Source of the DNA: Pandoraea bronchicola
GTDB lineage: Bacteria; Pseudomonadota; Gammaproteobacteria; Burkholderiales; Burkholderiaceae
NCBI RefSeq assembly: GCF_902459805.1
Contig: NZ_CABPST010000004.1
Span: 186,001-250,000 of the forward strand
Length of the DNA: 64,000 bases
Direction of reading: 5' to 3'
Below the pieces are notes generated by a model, which searched no databases, was not told where the DNA came from, and worked only from the letters and a program-made list of their open reading frames with translations. Shown piece by piece: positions 42,864-51,325 of the stretch; positions within the stretch are counted from its first letter, which is position 1, and each line of letters begins with the position of its first letter. Position numbers and translations under genes: made by a program.

Positions 42864-42940
42864 TAACGCGAGCGTCGATCCCCCATGGGCCAACGCCGGG
42901 CGAGCCAATCGTCGCAAGCGATCCGGTCATTGCTGGGCGC

Positions 42941-42981
42941 AAAAAAGAAAAAACCCTCACGCGCGATACGCGTGAGGGTTT
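42941..42981 (-). terminator. intrinsic terminator of ahpF
   Basis: A perfect 13-bp stem (42951-42963 with 42969-42981) with a five-base loop, followed on the minus strand by TTTCTTTTTT. It is 42 bases past the ahpF stop and shields the fliF promoter from upstream transcription. Confidence 0.92.
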
Positions 42982-43022
42982 AGCCGTCATGGGTTTGCGG
43001 CGCGAAGCCGCTTCGGCGAAGC

Positions 43023-44621
43023 TCAGGCAGCGATCTTCTCGGGGGTTGCCGCCTCGTCTTCCACCGAACTGAGCATCAGGTGCTCGAACGCGCCCAGGGA
43101 GGCCTTCGCCCCTTCGCCGACGGCGATCACGATCTGCTTGAACGGCACGGTCGTGACATCACCCGCAGCGAACACGCCGGGCACCGATGTCGTGCCCTTG
43201 GCATCGACTTCGATCTCACCGTGACGCGAGAGTGCCACCGTGCCCTTGAGCCATTCGGTGTTGGGCACCAGACCGATCTGCACGAACACCCCTTCGAGAG
43301 CCATCGTGGCCGTCTCGCCCGAAACACGGTCGCGGTAAGCGAGGCCGTTCACTTTCTGGCCGTCGCCGTGAATCTCTGTCGTTTGTGCGTTCATCAGCAC
43401 GCGCACGTTCGGCAGGCTGCGCAGCTTGCGCTGAAGGACTTCGTCCGCGCGCAATTGCGCACCGTATTCAATCAGCGTGACTTCCTTGACGATGCCGGCC
43501 AGATCGATCGCGGCTTCCACGCCCGAGTTGCCGCCGCCCACGACCGCAACACGCTTGCCCTTGAAAAGCGGGCCGTCGCAGTGCGGGCAGTACGCCACGC
43601 CACGGTTACGGTATTCGCGCTCGCCCGGCACGCCGATTTCACGCCAGCGAGCCCCGGTGGCCAGCACCACTGCACGCGCCTTGAGCACGGCGCCACTGGC
43701 CAGATGCACTTCGTGGATCTTGCCGGGAATCAGCGCTTCGGCGCGTTGGGTGTCGATCACGTCGACGTCGTATGTCTTGACGTGCTGTTCCAGCGCGGTG
43801 GCGAACTTCGGCCCTTCAGTGTGTGTCACCGAGACGAAATTCTCGATGGCCATCGTGTCGAGCACCTGACCGCCGAAACGCTCGGCGACCACGCCCGTTG
43901 CAATGCCCTTGCGAGCCGCGTAGATCGCTGCCGCGGCACCGGCTGGGCCGCCGCCCACGATCAGCATGTCGTAGACCGGCTTGTTTTCGAGGGCCTTCGC
44001 AGCACGTGCGCTCGCACCGGTGTCGAGCTTCGCGAGCAGTTCCTTCACGCTGGTGCGGCCCTGCGTGAACGACTCGCCGTTGAGAAACACCGTCGGCACC
44101 GCCATCACCTGACGTGCTTCGACTTCGCTCTGGAACAACGCGCCGTCGATGGTGACCTGCTGAATGCGCGGATTGATGAGCGCCATGACGTTCAGGGCCT
44201 GCACGACTTCCGGGCAGTTCTGGCACGACAGCGAGATGTAGGTCTCGAAACGGAAATCACCGTCGAGCGCACGGATCTGCGCGATGGTGTCGTCGTCGAG
44301 CTTGACCGGATGGCCGCCCACTTGCAGCAGCGCAAGCACCAGCGACGTGAACTCGTGGCCCATGGGCAGCCCGGCGAAACGAATGCGCGGCGCCTCACCC
44401 GGCGTGCCGATGGCGAACGACGGACGGCGCTCGCCGGCATCCTGATCGACGTCGTGATGGGCCACGACTGCGATGTGCGGCGAGAGCGGAGCAATCTCGT
44501 CCACCAAGGCCTTCATCTCGGCCGCCTTGGGGCTATCGTCGAGCCACACGGCGATCTCGATCGGGCGCGTGACTTTCTGGAGGTACGTTTGCAACTGGGC
44601 TTTGAGGTTCGCGTCCAACAT
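43023..44621 (-). CDS. ahpF: alkyl hydroperoxide reductase subunit F
   Basis: 532 residues from ATG 44621. The N-terminal double-thioredoxin domain carries C133-QN-C136 ([10 protein letters not shown]); the flavoprotein part has the FAD motif [11 protein letters not shown] (about 223), the redox pair C345-PH-C348 ([10 protein letters not shown]) and the NAD motif [12 protein letters not shown]. AhpF moves electrons from NADH through FAD and two disulfides to AhpC, which reduces peroxides in the cytoplasm. It lies 187 bases downstream of ahpC on the same strand and ends at its own terminator. Confidence 0.96.
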   Translation of the reverse strand: MLDANLKAQLQTYLQKVTRPIEIAVWLDDSPKAAEMKALVDEIAPLSPHIAVVAHHDVDQDAGERRPSFAIGTPGEAPRIRFAGLPMGHEFTSLVLALLQVGGHPVKLDDDTIAQIRALDGDFRFETYISLSCQNCPEVVQALNVMALINPRIQQVTIDGALFQSEVEARQVMAVPTVFLNGESFTQGRTSVKELLAKLDTGASARAAKALENKPVYDMLIVGGGPAGAAAAIYAARKGIATGVVAERFGGQVLDTMAIENFVSVTHTEGPKFATALEQHVKTYDVDVIDTQRAEALIPGKIHEVHLASGAVLKARAVVLATGARWREIGVPGEREYRNRGVAYCPHCDGPLFKGKRVAVVGGGNSGVEAAIDLAGIVKEVTLIEYGAQLRADEVLQRKLRSLPNVRVLMNAQTTEIHGDGQKVNGLAYRDRVSGETATMALEGVFVQIGLVPNTEWLKGTVALSRHGEIEVDAKGTTSVPGVFAAGDVTTVPFKQIVIAVGEGAKASLGAFEHLMLSSVEDEAATPEKIAA

Positions 44622-44808
44622 GGCGTTTTTCCGTCTCGATAGGGTGATAGGGCGAGCAGAGGCCACCGCGTCGGCCGGAGGCGGGCGCAGGTAAGCGTCG
44701 GGAATTCGGGATTGGGTGCCAGCGCGGCAGGTTTAGGGGGGCCGCCGCGCCGGCGGGACGCCGCCCTGTGACAAGAGCGGCGCTTGCTGCGGTGATAGCG
44801 CGTGGCGC

Positions 44809-45372
44809 TTAGATCTTGCCGATCAGGTCGAGCGACGGGCTCAACGTTTCAGCACCCGGCGTCCACTTCGCGGGGCAGACCTCGCCCGGGTGTGCGGCGA
44901 TGTACTGGGCTGCCTGCACCTTGCGCAGCAGTTCCTTGGCGTCACGGCCAATGCCGTTGTCGTGGATTTCGCACAGCTTGATCTCGCCTTCCGGGTTGAT
45001 CACGAACGTGCCGCGCAGTGCCAGACCTTCCTCTTCGATCAGCACGTCGAAGTTGCGCGAGATCGCGAGCGTCGGGTCGGCCACCATCGGGTACTGGATC
45101 TTCCGGATCGTGTCCGACGTGTCGTGCCAGGCCTTGTGCGTGAAGTGAGTGTCGGTCGAGACGCTGTAGATTTCGACGCCCAGCTTCTTGAACGCTTCGT
45201 AATGGTCGGCCAGATCGCCCAGCTCGGTCGGGCACACGAAGGTGAAGTCGGCCGGGTAGAACACCACCACCGACCACTTGCCCTTCAGGGTTTCGTCGGT
45301 CACGGTGATGAAATCGCCGTTTTGGTAGGCGTTGGCTTTGAACGGCTTGATCTGGCTGTTGATGATCGGCAT
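44809..45372 (-). CDS. ahpC: alkyl hydroperoxide reductase subunit C (2-Cys peroxiredoxin)
   Basis: 187 residues, the exact family length. Peroxidatic C47 is in [14 protein letters not shown] and resolving C166 in [10 protein letters not shown]; the C-terminal helix follows. It reduces hydrogen peroxide and organic hydroperoxides and is re-reduced by AhpF encoded downstream. The 168 bases upstream are AT-rich and contain a LysR-like inverted repeat ATCAA-N6-TTGAT (45427-45442). OxyR control is usual for this gene, but the full OxyR pattern was not found. Confidence 0.96.
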   Translation of the reverse strand: MPIINSQIKPFKANAYQNGDFITVTDETLKGKWSVVVFYPADFTFVCPTELGDLADHYEAFKKLGVEIYSVSTDTHFTHKAWHDTSDTIRKIQYPMVADPTLAISRNFDVLIEEEGLALRGTFVINPEGEIKLCEIHDNGIGRDAKELLRKVQAAQYIAAHPGEVCPAKWTPGAETLSPSLDLIGKI

Positions 45373-45465
45373 GTCGTTGTCTCTCTGACGGGGTGGAAAG
45401 TGTTGTCAGTATGCCAAACGCTATCGATCAAGTTAAATTGATTATTAAAATCTATTCAATTAAGA

Positions 45466-45489
45466 CAGGCTATCGGGGCCGATAGCCTG
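45466..45489 (-). terminator. hairpin downstream of the beta-propeller gene
   Basis: 11-bp perfect arms CAGGCTATCGG/CCGATAGCCTG around two G residues (real loop at least four bases). On the minus strand it is followed by TCTTAATTG, a modest T content, so termination of the upstream gene before the ahpC promoter is likely. Confidence 0.6.
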
Positions 45490-45540
45490 CCCGCTATGGC
45501 GATGACTGCGCGCTGGCCGCCCTCGCGGTGAGAGTCCCCG

Positions 45541-46209
45541 TCAGTCCTTGGGGTAGCGAACCGCGCGCACCTTGCCGCTCGCGCCGCCACCGCAATAAAA
45601 GACGCCTTGGCCGTCATACTCCAGACCGCTTACGCCAATGCCGCCGGGCATCTGCACACGTTTGAGCACGTCGCCGCCGGCGGGATCGACTTGCCGCAAC
45701 TCGCTCTCGTCGTTTTCCCATGTGCCGTGCCACAGCTCGTCGCCCACCCACGTGACGCCCGTCACGAACCGGTCGGATTCGATGCGGCGCAGCACCCTGC
45801 CCGTTGCCGGGTCCACTTGCAGAATGCCGCGGCCGCGGTACTGCCCGACCCAAAGGCTGCCTTCGGCCCATGTCAGTCCCGAATTGCTGCCGCTGTCCGG
45901 TGCAGGAATCGAATGCACGACGCGACCGGTCGACGGTTCGATCTTGTCGATGCGGTCTTCACCGATCTGATAGAGATAGGTGCCATCGAAGGTGGTGCCG
46001 GCGTCGCTCGGGGCGTCGATGGCTCGGCGGACTTCACCGCTGACCGGATCGATGGCCAACAGCTTTTCCCCCGTGGCAGCCCACACCTGCTGTCCATCGA
46101 AGGTCACGCCGTGGATGCTCTCAGTGCCCGGGAAGGGGCCGTATTCGCAGGTGATGTCGGCTGCGCTCACGGCGGTCGTGCGAAAGTCTCGTTGCGGTTT
46201 GCTCGTCAT
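45541..46209 (-). CDS. beta-propeller protein of unknown function
   Basis: 222 residues made of about five repeats of roughly 42 residues with the pattern DP.TGRV.R.I (LLAIDPVSGEVRRAID, IDKIEPSTGRVVHSI, ILQVDPATGRVLRRIE, LRQVDPAGGDVLKRVQ), that is, PQQ/YVTN-like propeller blades. There is no signal peptide, so it is probably cytoplasmic. Some relatives are listed as glutamine cyclotransferase-like, but no catalytic residues could be picked out, so no enzyme function is claimed. It starts 44 bases after the HTH/TPR regulator on the same strand, and the two probably form an operon. Confidence 0.75.
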   Translation of the reverse strand: MTSKPQRDFRTTAVSAADITCEYGPFPGTESIHGVTFDGQQVWAATGEKLLAIDPVSGEVRRAIDAPSDAGTTFDGTYLYQIGEDRIDKIEPSTGRVVHSIPAPDSGSNSGLTWAEGSLWVGQYRGRGILQVDPATGRVLRRIESDRFVTGVTWVGDELWHGTWENDESELRQVDPAGGDVLKRVQMPGGIGVSGLEYDGQGVFYCGGGASGKVRAVRYPKD

Positions 46210-46253
46210 ATCAGGCTCCGGTTGTTACGCCGCGTTCGGCGTGCAAGTCCACT

Positions 46254-47474
46254 CTAGCCAAATGACCATCCAGCAGGGAGTAACAAGATCGTCGTGAATT
46301 CGGTGAGCGGAGGTGCCGTCCAGCGCTGCGCTCTGGCGCGACCGATTGCCCGTACACGGCCTTGCGATTCGAGTTCGCCGAGGGCGCGCTGAACCGTGCG
46401 CTGGCTGGCGCCGAGTGCAAGCGCCAGCGCCGAGGTCGACCACGCTGCGCCGTCTGCCAGCAATGCGATCAGCGATGCCCGGTCGCCGTCGATGGGCGGC
46501 AGCAACACGGTGAGCGCGTTGGCAGCCGTCGTTCGCAACGCGAAGCCGCGCGGGGTTGCGTCGATCTCGGCGATGCCCTTGAGCAAGGCCCGCAGACGTC
46601 CCACTTCAACGCGCAGGCGCACGCGATGCGTCTCGTCCGGATGCCGTAGCCGGAAGGCTTCCGCAATCAGCGTCTGCCTGTCAACGTCGCCCGGCCACGC
46701 GCGCGCCAATTGCAGCGCCAGTGTGAAGAGCACTGGCCGCTTTGCCAGCGGACGCCACGTATTGCCGAGGCTAACGCCACGACGACAGGCATCGATCACC
46801 AGGGCGTCCGAGCGAAGCAGTGACGTCACCTCGTCGAGGCTCAGTGTGCATTCGCCGTCCGCTCGCCATTGCCGTGCGGCGGGACGTCCCAACGCTTCGT
46901 TCAGGTTGTCGATTTCGGCACTGAGCGCGGGCACACCTGCAGCGAGCGCAGCGGTCTGCGCGCGGCCGAGCGCGTCGCGGGCATCGGCAATCCGAAGTGT
47001 GCGCAGGGCTAACTCCGCCGCGATCAGGGCATGAACGGCGACGTGACGCGCCGGCACGTTTGGCAGTGATACGTCGTGCAGGGCCTGCGCGGCCGCATCG
47101 AGTTTGCCGAGAAGCAGCAGGCGGCGAGCGATGAGCAGCCGCGCGAGCATGGCATTGGGGAAGTCGTCGCGTGCAGCAAGAACGGACGCCGCGTCTTGCA
47201 GCGTGCGTGAGGTACCGCCAAGATCGCGCATGGCGAGGGCGACTTCGGCATCGGCGACAACGCATCGCGCGCGGGCAAGCGCTTCATGAGCACCGAAGCC
47301 GCGCGCGGCGCGCTTTAGCAATTCGCGTGCACGCGGGTAATCGCCAAGCTGCGCCATCGCGATACCGCGCAGCGCGAGCGCCGGCGCATCGTCGCGAAGC
47401 GCGACACGACGCAGCGCACCAAGCGGATCGCCAGCGGCCAATGCGCGAGCGGAAGCGGCAATGAGGGAGTCCAT
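46254..47474 (-). CDS. HTH regulator with TPR-like helical array
   Basis: 406 residues. The first 190 are an all-helical Ala/Leu/Arg array with TPR-like spacing (ALALRGIAMAQLGDYPRARELLKRAARGFGAHEAL). A middle segment (RQTLIAEAFRLRHPDETHRVRLRVEVGRLRALL) resembles a winged-helix DNA-binding or OmpR-like fold. A C-terminal HTH reads TSALALALGASQRTVQRALGELESQGRVRAIGRARAQRW. The mix suggests a regulator that senses through the helical array. It lies upstream of the beta-propeller gene and may control it. I do not recognise a named family member. Confidence 0.7.
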   Translation of the reverse strand: MDSLIAASARALAAGDPLGALRRVALRDDAPALALRGIAMAQLGDYPRARELLKRAARGFGAHEALARARCVVADAEVALAMRDLGGTSRTLQDAASVLAARDDFPNAMLARLLIARRLLLLGKLDAAAQALHDVSLPNVPARHVAVHALIAAELALRTLRIADARDALGRAQTAALAAGVPALSAEIDNLNEALGRPAARQWRADGECTLSLDEVTSLLRSDALVIDACRRGVSLGNTWRPLAKRPVLFTLALQLARAWPGDVDRQTLIAEAFRLRHPDETHRVRLRVEVGRLRALLKGIAEIDATPRGFALRTTAANALTVLLPPIDGDRASLIALLADGAAWSTSALALALGASQRTVQRALGELESQGRVRAIGRARAQRWTAPPLTEFTTILLLPAGWSFG

Positions 47475-47618
47475 CGCGCGATATTACCGCGTGAGGGCGG
47501 CACTACCTCGACACGCGTCAGCACTGCGATTCTGAGTGCGTTATGAAGGAAGCGTAAAGACGGCATTGCTTGAGGCGGGCTACAGGGAGGGCGCGCGAGG
47601 AGGTTACGCCACGACGCG

Positions 47619-49118
47619 TCAGTACCCGCTAAGCACCGCGAACGCCAGAGCGCCACCCGACAGCACCAGCAAGACGACGAACAACGGAAGGATGAACTTC
47701 AACCACTGACCGAAGCCAACGCGCGCCGTCGCGAGATACGCCAGCAACATGCCGGACGTCGGTGTGATCATGTTCGTCAACCCGCCACCGAGCAGGAACG
47801 CGAGCACCGAGGTCTGCGCGCTCACGCCAGAGAGCTGCGCAATCGGCCCGATGATCGGCATGCTGACCGCCGCCTTGCCAGAGACGGATGGAATGAAAAC
47901 GTCCAGCGCCATCTGCACGCCCATCAGCCCATTGGCGACGGCCACCGCCGACTGGCCGCGCACCCCGCGTGTGAAGTCGTTGATGAGCGTGTCAAGCACA
48001 TAACTCCCATGCAGAATGATCTCGACCGACGCCGCCAGCCCGATCAGCAATCCCGCCAGCATCATGCCCTTGAGCCCTTCCACGAACGCGTCGGCTGCCG
48101 TGCGCGAATCGAGGCGACCGACCACGGCCGTCACCAGACTCGTCAACACGTAGAAGGCCGATAGCTCCAGATTGCCCCACTTCAGCTCCCGCGTGCCGTA
48201 GACGAGCATGGCCGCTGCCAGCGCCAGCACGAGCAGCGTGGCCTTGTGACGTCGCGACAGGCGTGCATGCAGATGTGCCGCCATGGCCATCTGCGCCCGC
48301 GCATCGGCCAATCGGTAGTCGCTTCGATAGACGTGCCACAGAAAGTAAGCGATGCCCAGCGCAAGGAACACCACGAACACCGCAATGCGAAGCCCGATGC
48401 CCGAGAATAGCGGCAGGCCGACGAGCGGTTGTGCAACCGCGAGCGCCAGCGGATTCGTCACCGATGCGATGTACCCGATCTTCGCTGCAATCGCGACCAG
48501 CGCCACCGCGAACAGGTTCGACAACCCCAGACGGCGCGTGAGCACCATCACCATGGGAATGACGACGAGATACTCGGAAATGAAGCCGAGCAACGTGCTG
48601 CCCAGTGCAATCAGCACCATGAGCAGCGGCGCGAGCACATACATGTTGCCGGACGTCAGTTGCAGCAGCCGGTCGATGCCGGCATCGATGGCGCCCGTCT
48701 TGCGCATCACCCCGAACATGCCGCCGACGAACATCACCATGAAGATGAGCGGGGCGTTCTTCACCAACCCTTGGGGCACCGCGAGAAACGCCGACACGAC
48801 GTTGGCCGGTTGCGCCTGTTCTGGCGTGCTGTGCGCGGCCTTCGGCGCAACGAGTATGCCGATGTCTTGCGTCTTCGGCACCACCTGATAGGTGCCCGGC
48901 ACCACGAGCTTGCCGTCGCGCTCGAAGCGACCGGCATCGACCCACCATGTCATCGCTACCGCCACGATTAGCACCCAGAGCATCATGACGATGGGGTGCA
49001 ACATCTTGCCGTGCGGCTTTTCGGTCTTGCCGGACTCGCCATCGCCGTGCCCGCCGGAGGCACGCGCGAGTTCGGAATGGGAATGCCCGTCGACGGGCGT
49101 CGGCGCAAGCGCTGTCAT
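47619..49118 (-). CDS. YfcC/DcuC-family membrane carrier
   Basis: 499 residues with about twelve membrane segments after a His-rich hydrophilic N-terminus. VMFVGGMFGVMRKTGAIDAGIDRLL, GFISEYLVVIPMVMVLTRRLGLSNLFAVALV and the paired loops with FIPSVSGKAAVSMPIIGPIAQLSGV and GGGLTNMITPTSGMLLAYLA are typical of the YfcC (C4-dicarboxylate anaerobic carrier-like) family, believed to move carboxylates or amino-acid derivatives. Its substrate may be N-formyl- or N-acyl-amino acids, given the amidohydrolase in the same cluster; this is inference. It lies 116 bases after iclR on the same strand. Confidence 0.85.
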   Translation of the reverse strand: MTALAPTPVDGHSHSELARASGGHGDGESGKTEKPHGKMLHPIVMMLWVLIVAVAMTWWVDAGRFERDGKLVVPGTYQVVPKTQDIGILVAPKAAHSTPEQAQPANVVSAFLAVPQGLVKNAPLIFMVMFVGGMFGVMRKTGAIDAGIDRLLQLTSGNMYVLAPLLMVLIALGSTLLGFISEYLVVIPMVMVLTRRLGLSNLFAVALVAIAAKIGYIASVTNPLALAVAQPLVGLPLFSGIGLRIAVFVVFLALGIAYFLWHVYRSDYRLADARAQMAMAAHLHARLSRRHKATLLVLALAAAMLVYGTRELKWGNLELSAFYVLTSLVTAVVGRLDSRTAADAFVEGLKGMMLAGLLIGLAASVEIILHGSYVLDTLINDFTRGVRGQSAVAVANGLMGVQMALDVFIPSVSGKAAVSMPIIGPIAQLSGVSAQTSVLAFLLGGGLTNMITPTSGMLLAYLATARVGFGQWLKFILPLFVVLLVLSGGALAFAVLSGY

Positions 49119-49234
49119 ATCAGTCCTGCCTGTTGTCTCTTTTGTGTTTGTGAAATGACGTTGCGCTGCGCCCTGCCCCGGCCGGCCGATGCAATGCGCT
49201 CATTCGCTCGCCGGGGCCGGGGGATGACACCGGA

Positions 49235-50029
49235 CTACGCCACCTTGTTGGCTTGCGCCTCGTTCGGCGCGTGCCCGCCAGCGGCGCCCGCATACCCCAG
49301 TTCGGCAGAAATCTGCCGGCTGCATGCCTGCAAACGCTCAAGATAATCGGGAATCTCGATGCGGCTGATGCGTGCTTCCGGACCGGAAATGGAGAGCGCC
49401 GCCACGACGTCGCCGGACACGTCGCGCACCGGCACCGCAATGGCAACGGCGCCGCTCGTGACTTCGCCCGCGCTCATGGCATACCCCTTGCGCGCCACGG
49501 CCGCCAGTTCGTCGGCAAATGCCATCGGCTCAGCGGCCACCGGCAAGTGCTTCATGCGCGCGAAGAACTCATTGCGAATGGCGTCCTGAGAGAACGCGAG
49601 CAACAACTTGCCCGACGCCCCCGAGCTGAGCGGCCGCCGATTGCCGACCGAGCCCACCGAGCGCACCTGATGTGTGGTTTCGCAGCGCGCCACACACACC
49701 GTCTCCAGGCCTTCGCGCACGCGCAGCACGATCGTCTCGTTGATCGCCTGATTGAGCGCGAGCATGTGCTTCTGCGCGGCGCGCACGAGAATGTTCTGCT
49801 GCGACGCCGCTACGCCGATGACAAACGCCTGCGGCCCCAGCGAATACGTGGTGGTGCGCTCGTCCTGCAACACGAAGCGGTTGTGTTCCAGCGTGCACAG
49901 CATGCGATACGTGCGCGACTTGTTGATGCCCAGACGATTGGACAGCTCCGTCACCCCGAGCCCCGGATGCTCCGCGACCAGCGAGAGCAGTTTCAGGGCG
50001 CTGTCGACGGAATCGACGATGTAATTCAT
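49235..50029 (-). CDS. IclR-family transcriptional regulator
   Basis: 264 residues from ATG 50029, with AAGGAA before it. The N-terminal winged HTH reads VDSALKLLSLVAEHPGLGVTELSNRLGINKSRTYRMLCTLEHNRFV, and the effector domain has VGNRRPLSSGASGKLLLAF and AVPVRDVSGDVVAALSISGPEARI. Its start overlaps the stop of the N-formylglutamate amidohydrolase gene (ATGA), so it is co-expressed with the enzyme. It is the likely local regulator of the enzyme, the carrier and perhaps the divergent porin. Confidence 0.93.
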   Translation of the reverse strand: MNYIVDSVDSALKLLSLVAEHPGLGVTELSNRLGINKSRTYRMLCTLEHNRFVLQDERTTTYSLGPQAFVIGVAASQQNILVRAAQKHMLALNQAINETIVLRVREGLETVCVARCETTHQVRSVGSVGNRRPLSSGASGKLLLAFSQDAIRNEFFARMKHLPVAAEPMAFADELAAVARKGYAMSAGEVTSGAVAIAVPVRDVSGDVVAALSISGPEARISRIEIPDYLERLQACSRQISAELGYAGAAGGHAPNEAQANKVA

Positions 50030-50949
50030 GGGATTTCCTTCGGGCTTGACTGCGCGCGCACCCAACGGGCGAGCGCGGCCGTGAACGTTTCCAGGTTGCG
50101 CCCGAGCGTATCAAATCCTGCGTGCTTCACAAAGCGCGCCTCGTCCATATACAACGCGCGATTGATTTCGATCTGCAAGCTGTTGCGCCGACGGCCCGGA
50201 TCGCTCACGGCAGTCAGCAAATCGCCCCCCTGATACGGCGTGTTGACCTGGACGCGGTATCCCAGATCACGCAAGGCGTCGGCGGCCCACTGGGTGAAGG
50301 CCGGGTCCGAGGTGGTCCCGAGCCGGTCGCTCACGACCATGTCCGGACGCGACTCGCCGTCGTCCACATTCATGGCATTCCCGCGCGATTTCATCGAATG
50401 ACAGTCGACGTGCCACAGCGCCCCATGCCGGGCGTACGCGGTGTCGGCTGCCACGCGCAACGCCTGGCGATACGGCAGATAGTAGGCATCGATGCGATGG
50501 CGCACCTCGGCCACCGTCAGCTTGCGGTCGTACATCGGCATGCCCGGCAACGCGTAACGACGCAGCAGGCCCATGCCACGCACCGAGTATTTTTCCGGCG
50601 CGATGGGGCCCGGCCACGGCGCGTCGAGCATCTCGGCGTCGATGTCCGTCACGGCGCGATTGGCGTCGATATAGGCTCGCGGGAAGTTCGCGGCGAGCAG
50701 CGTGCCGCCATGACGCGGCACGCTTGCCCAGAGTTCGTCGACGAACGCGTCCCAGCCTGTGAGCAGCGCTTCGCGCGGCGCGACCGTGTCGAAGTCGTCC
50801 GGCATGTCGAAGCCGCTGTGCGGCGAGTCGAACACGATCGGCAGCGACGGCTCGCACGGCAGCATGACCATGCAGATGTCGCGGCGCATCGCCTCACCCG
50901 CCATGGGCGCGCCAGGCAAAGCCGTCGTGTTGTTTTCTTGCGTCACCAT
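50026..50949 (-). CDS. N-formylglutamate amidohydrolase family protein
   Basis: 307 residues from ATG 50949 (ATG 50979 in frame is an alternative; neither has a strong ribosome site). The start PIVFDSPHSGFDMPDDF, then LLAANFPRAYIDANRAVTDID, WHVDCHSMKSRG and NSLQIEINRALYMDE, match N-formylglutamate amidohydrolases, metal enzymes that release formate and glutamate in histidine breakdown. No hut genes are nearby. With an IclR regulator, a YfcC carrier and a porin around it, a role in uptake and use of some N-formyl or related carboxylate seems likelier than histidine use. Overlaps iclR by four bases. Confidence 0.85.
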   Translation of the reverse strand: MVTQENNTTALPGAPMAGEAMRRDICMVMLPCEPSLPIVFDSPHSGFDMPDDFDTVAPREALLTGWDAFVDELWASVPRHGGTLLAANFPRAYIDANRAVTDIDAEMLDAPWPGPIAPEKYSVRGMGLLRRYALPGMPMYDRKLTVAEVRHRIDAYYLPYRQALRVAADTAYARHGALWHVDCHSMKSRGNAMNVDDGESRPDMVVSDRLGTTSDPAFTQWAADALRDLGYRVQVNTPYQGGDLLTAVSDPGRRRNSLQIEINRALYMDEARFVKHAGFDTLGRNLETFTAALARWVRAQSSPKEIP

Positions 50950-51031
50950 CAAAAATTTTTCCAACGTACCGGAGGCCATTCGACAGGCCGAAATCGCGGC
51001 GTTACATGCCGCCGAATCCTCGATGTCTTAT

Positions 51032-51056
51032 TGATTAAAACAACGTATTAAAAATT
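51032..51056 (+). repeat. copy 1 of an inverted 25-base element (amidohydrolase side)
   Basis: Core TAAAACAACGT at 51036-51046, flanked by TGAT and by an A-rich tail ending AAAATT. It agrees with copy 2 at 22 of 25 positions, in opposite orientation. It is about 83 bases upstream of the chosen amidohydrolase start. Confidence 0.6.
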
Positions 51057-51058
51057 AA

Positions 51059-51076
51059 GCCTCAAAAATTTGAGGC
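51059..51076. promoter_or_regulatory. 18-bp palindrome beside copy 1
   Basis: GCCTCAAA and TTTGAGGC flank two A residues. No T run follows, and it stands directly beside the 25-base element, so it may be an operator. Confidence 0.4.
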
Positions 51077-51255
51077 GGTCAAGTGAGGAATCTGTAATTC
51101 GAACAAGCACCGCCACCCTCTTCTCTCAAATTCCTGCCAGACAGGCAGAATTTCGGCTGTTTCAATCATTAAAATCCGTCGCACCCCGCATCTCAATCAC
51201 TTTCACGCCGACGATTTTTTATCGACCGTTGACGCCTCCATTCTCCTGAATCGAT

Positions 51256-51280
51256 AATTTTCAAAACGTTGTTTTATTCA
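51256..51280 (-). repeat. copy 2 of the inverted 25-base element (porin side)
   Basis: Reverse complement of the core TAAAACAACGT at 51266-51276. It ends 46 bases before the porin start codon, a place suited to overlap the porin promoter. Confidence 0.6.
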
Positions 51281-51325
51281 TTAAGACATCAGCAACAAAG
51301 CATTCAACACACCCGGAGGGGGGAT

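Larger units (their letters stand above)
42660..42940. other. non-coding control region upstream of fliF
   Basis: This stretch between fliF and the ahpF terminator holds the fliF promoter candidate (42732-42759), a CCCAAAG heptamer on the minus strand (42815-42821) and a TGGGAAAA element (42855-42863). It is more AT-rich than the flanking genes. I see no gene that I can support. Confidence 0.6.
50950..51325. promoter_or_regulatory. AT-rich divergent control region between the amidohydrolase and porin genes
   Basis: This 376-base gene-free stretch is clearly richer in A+T than its flanks. It holds two related 25-base elements in opposite orientation (51032-51056 and 51256-51280), each with the core TAAAACAACGT. 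It also holds a palindrome GCCTCAAA-AA-TTTGAGGC (51059-51076) and CTGCC-N5-GGCAG (51134-51148). It likely contains both divergent promoters. Confidence 0.65.

Noticed and set aside
42776-43072. Open frame from a GTG with AAGGAG before it, upstream of fliF on the plus strand
   Set aside because: It runs through the ahpF terminator and into ahpF in the opposite direction, and the codon pattern looks non-coding.
45373-45465. OxyR binding site before ahpC
   Set aside because: AT-rich with one ATAG and a LysR-like repeat, but the four-part ATAG/CTAT spacing could not be matched.
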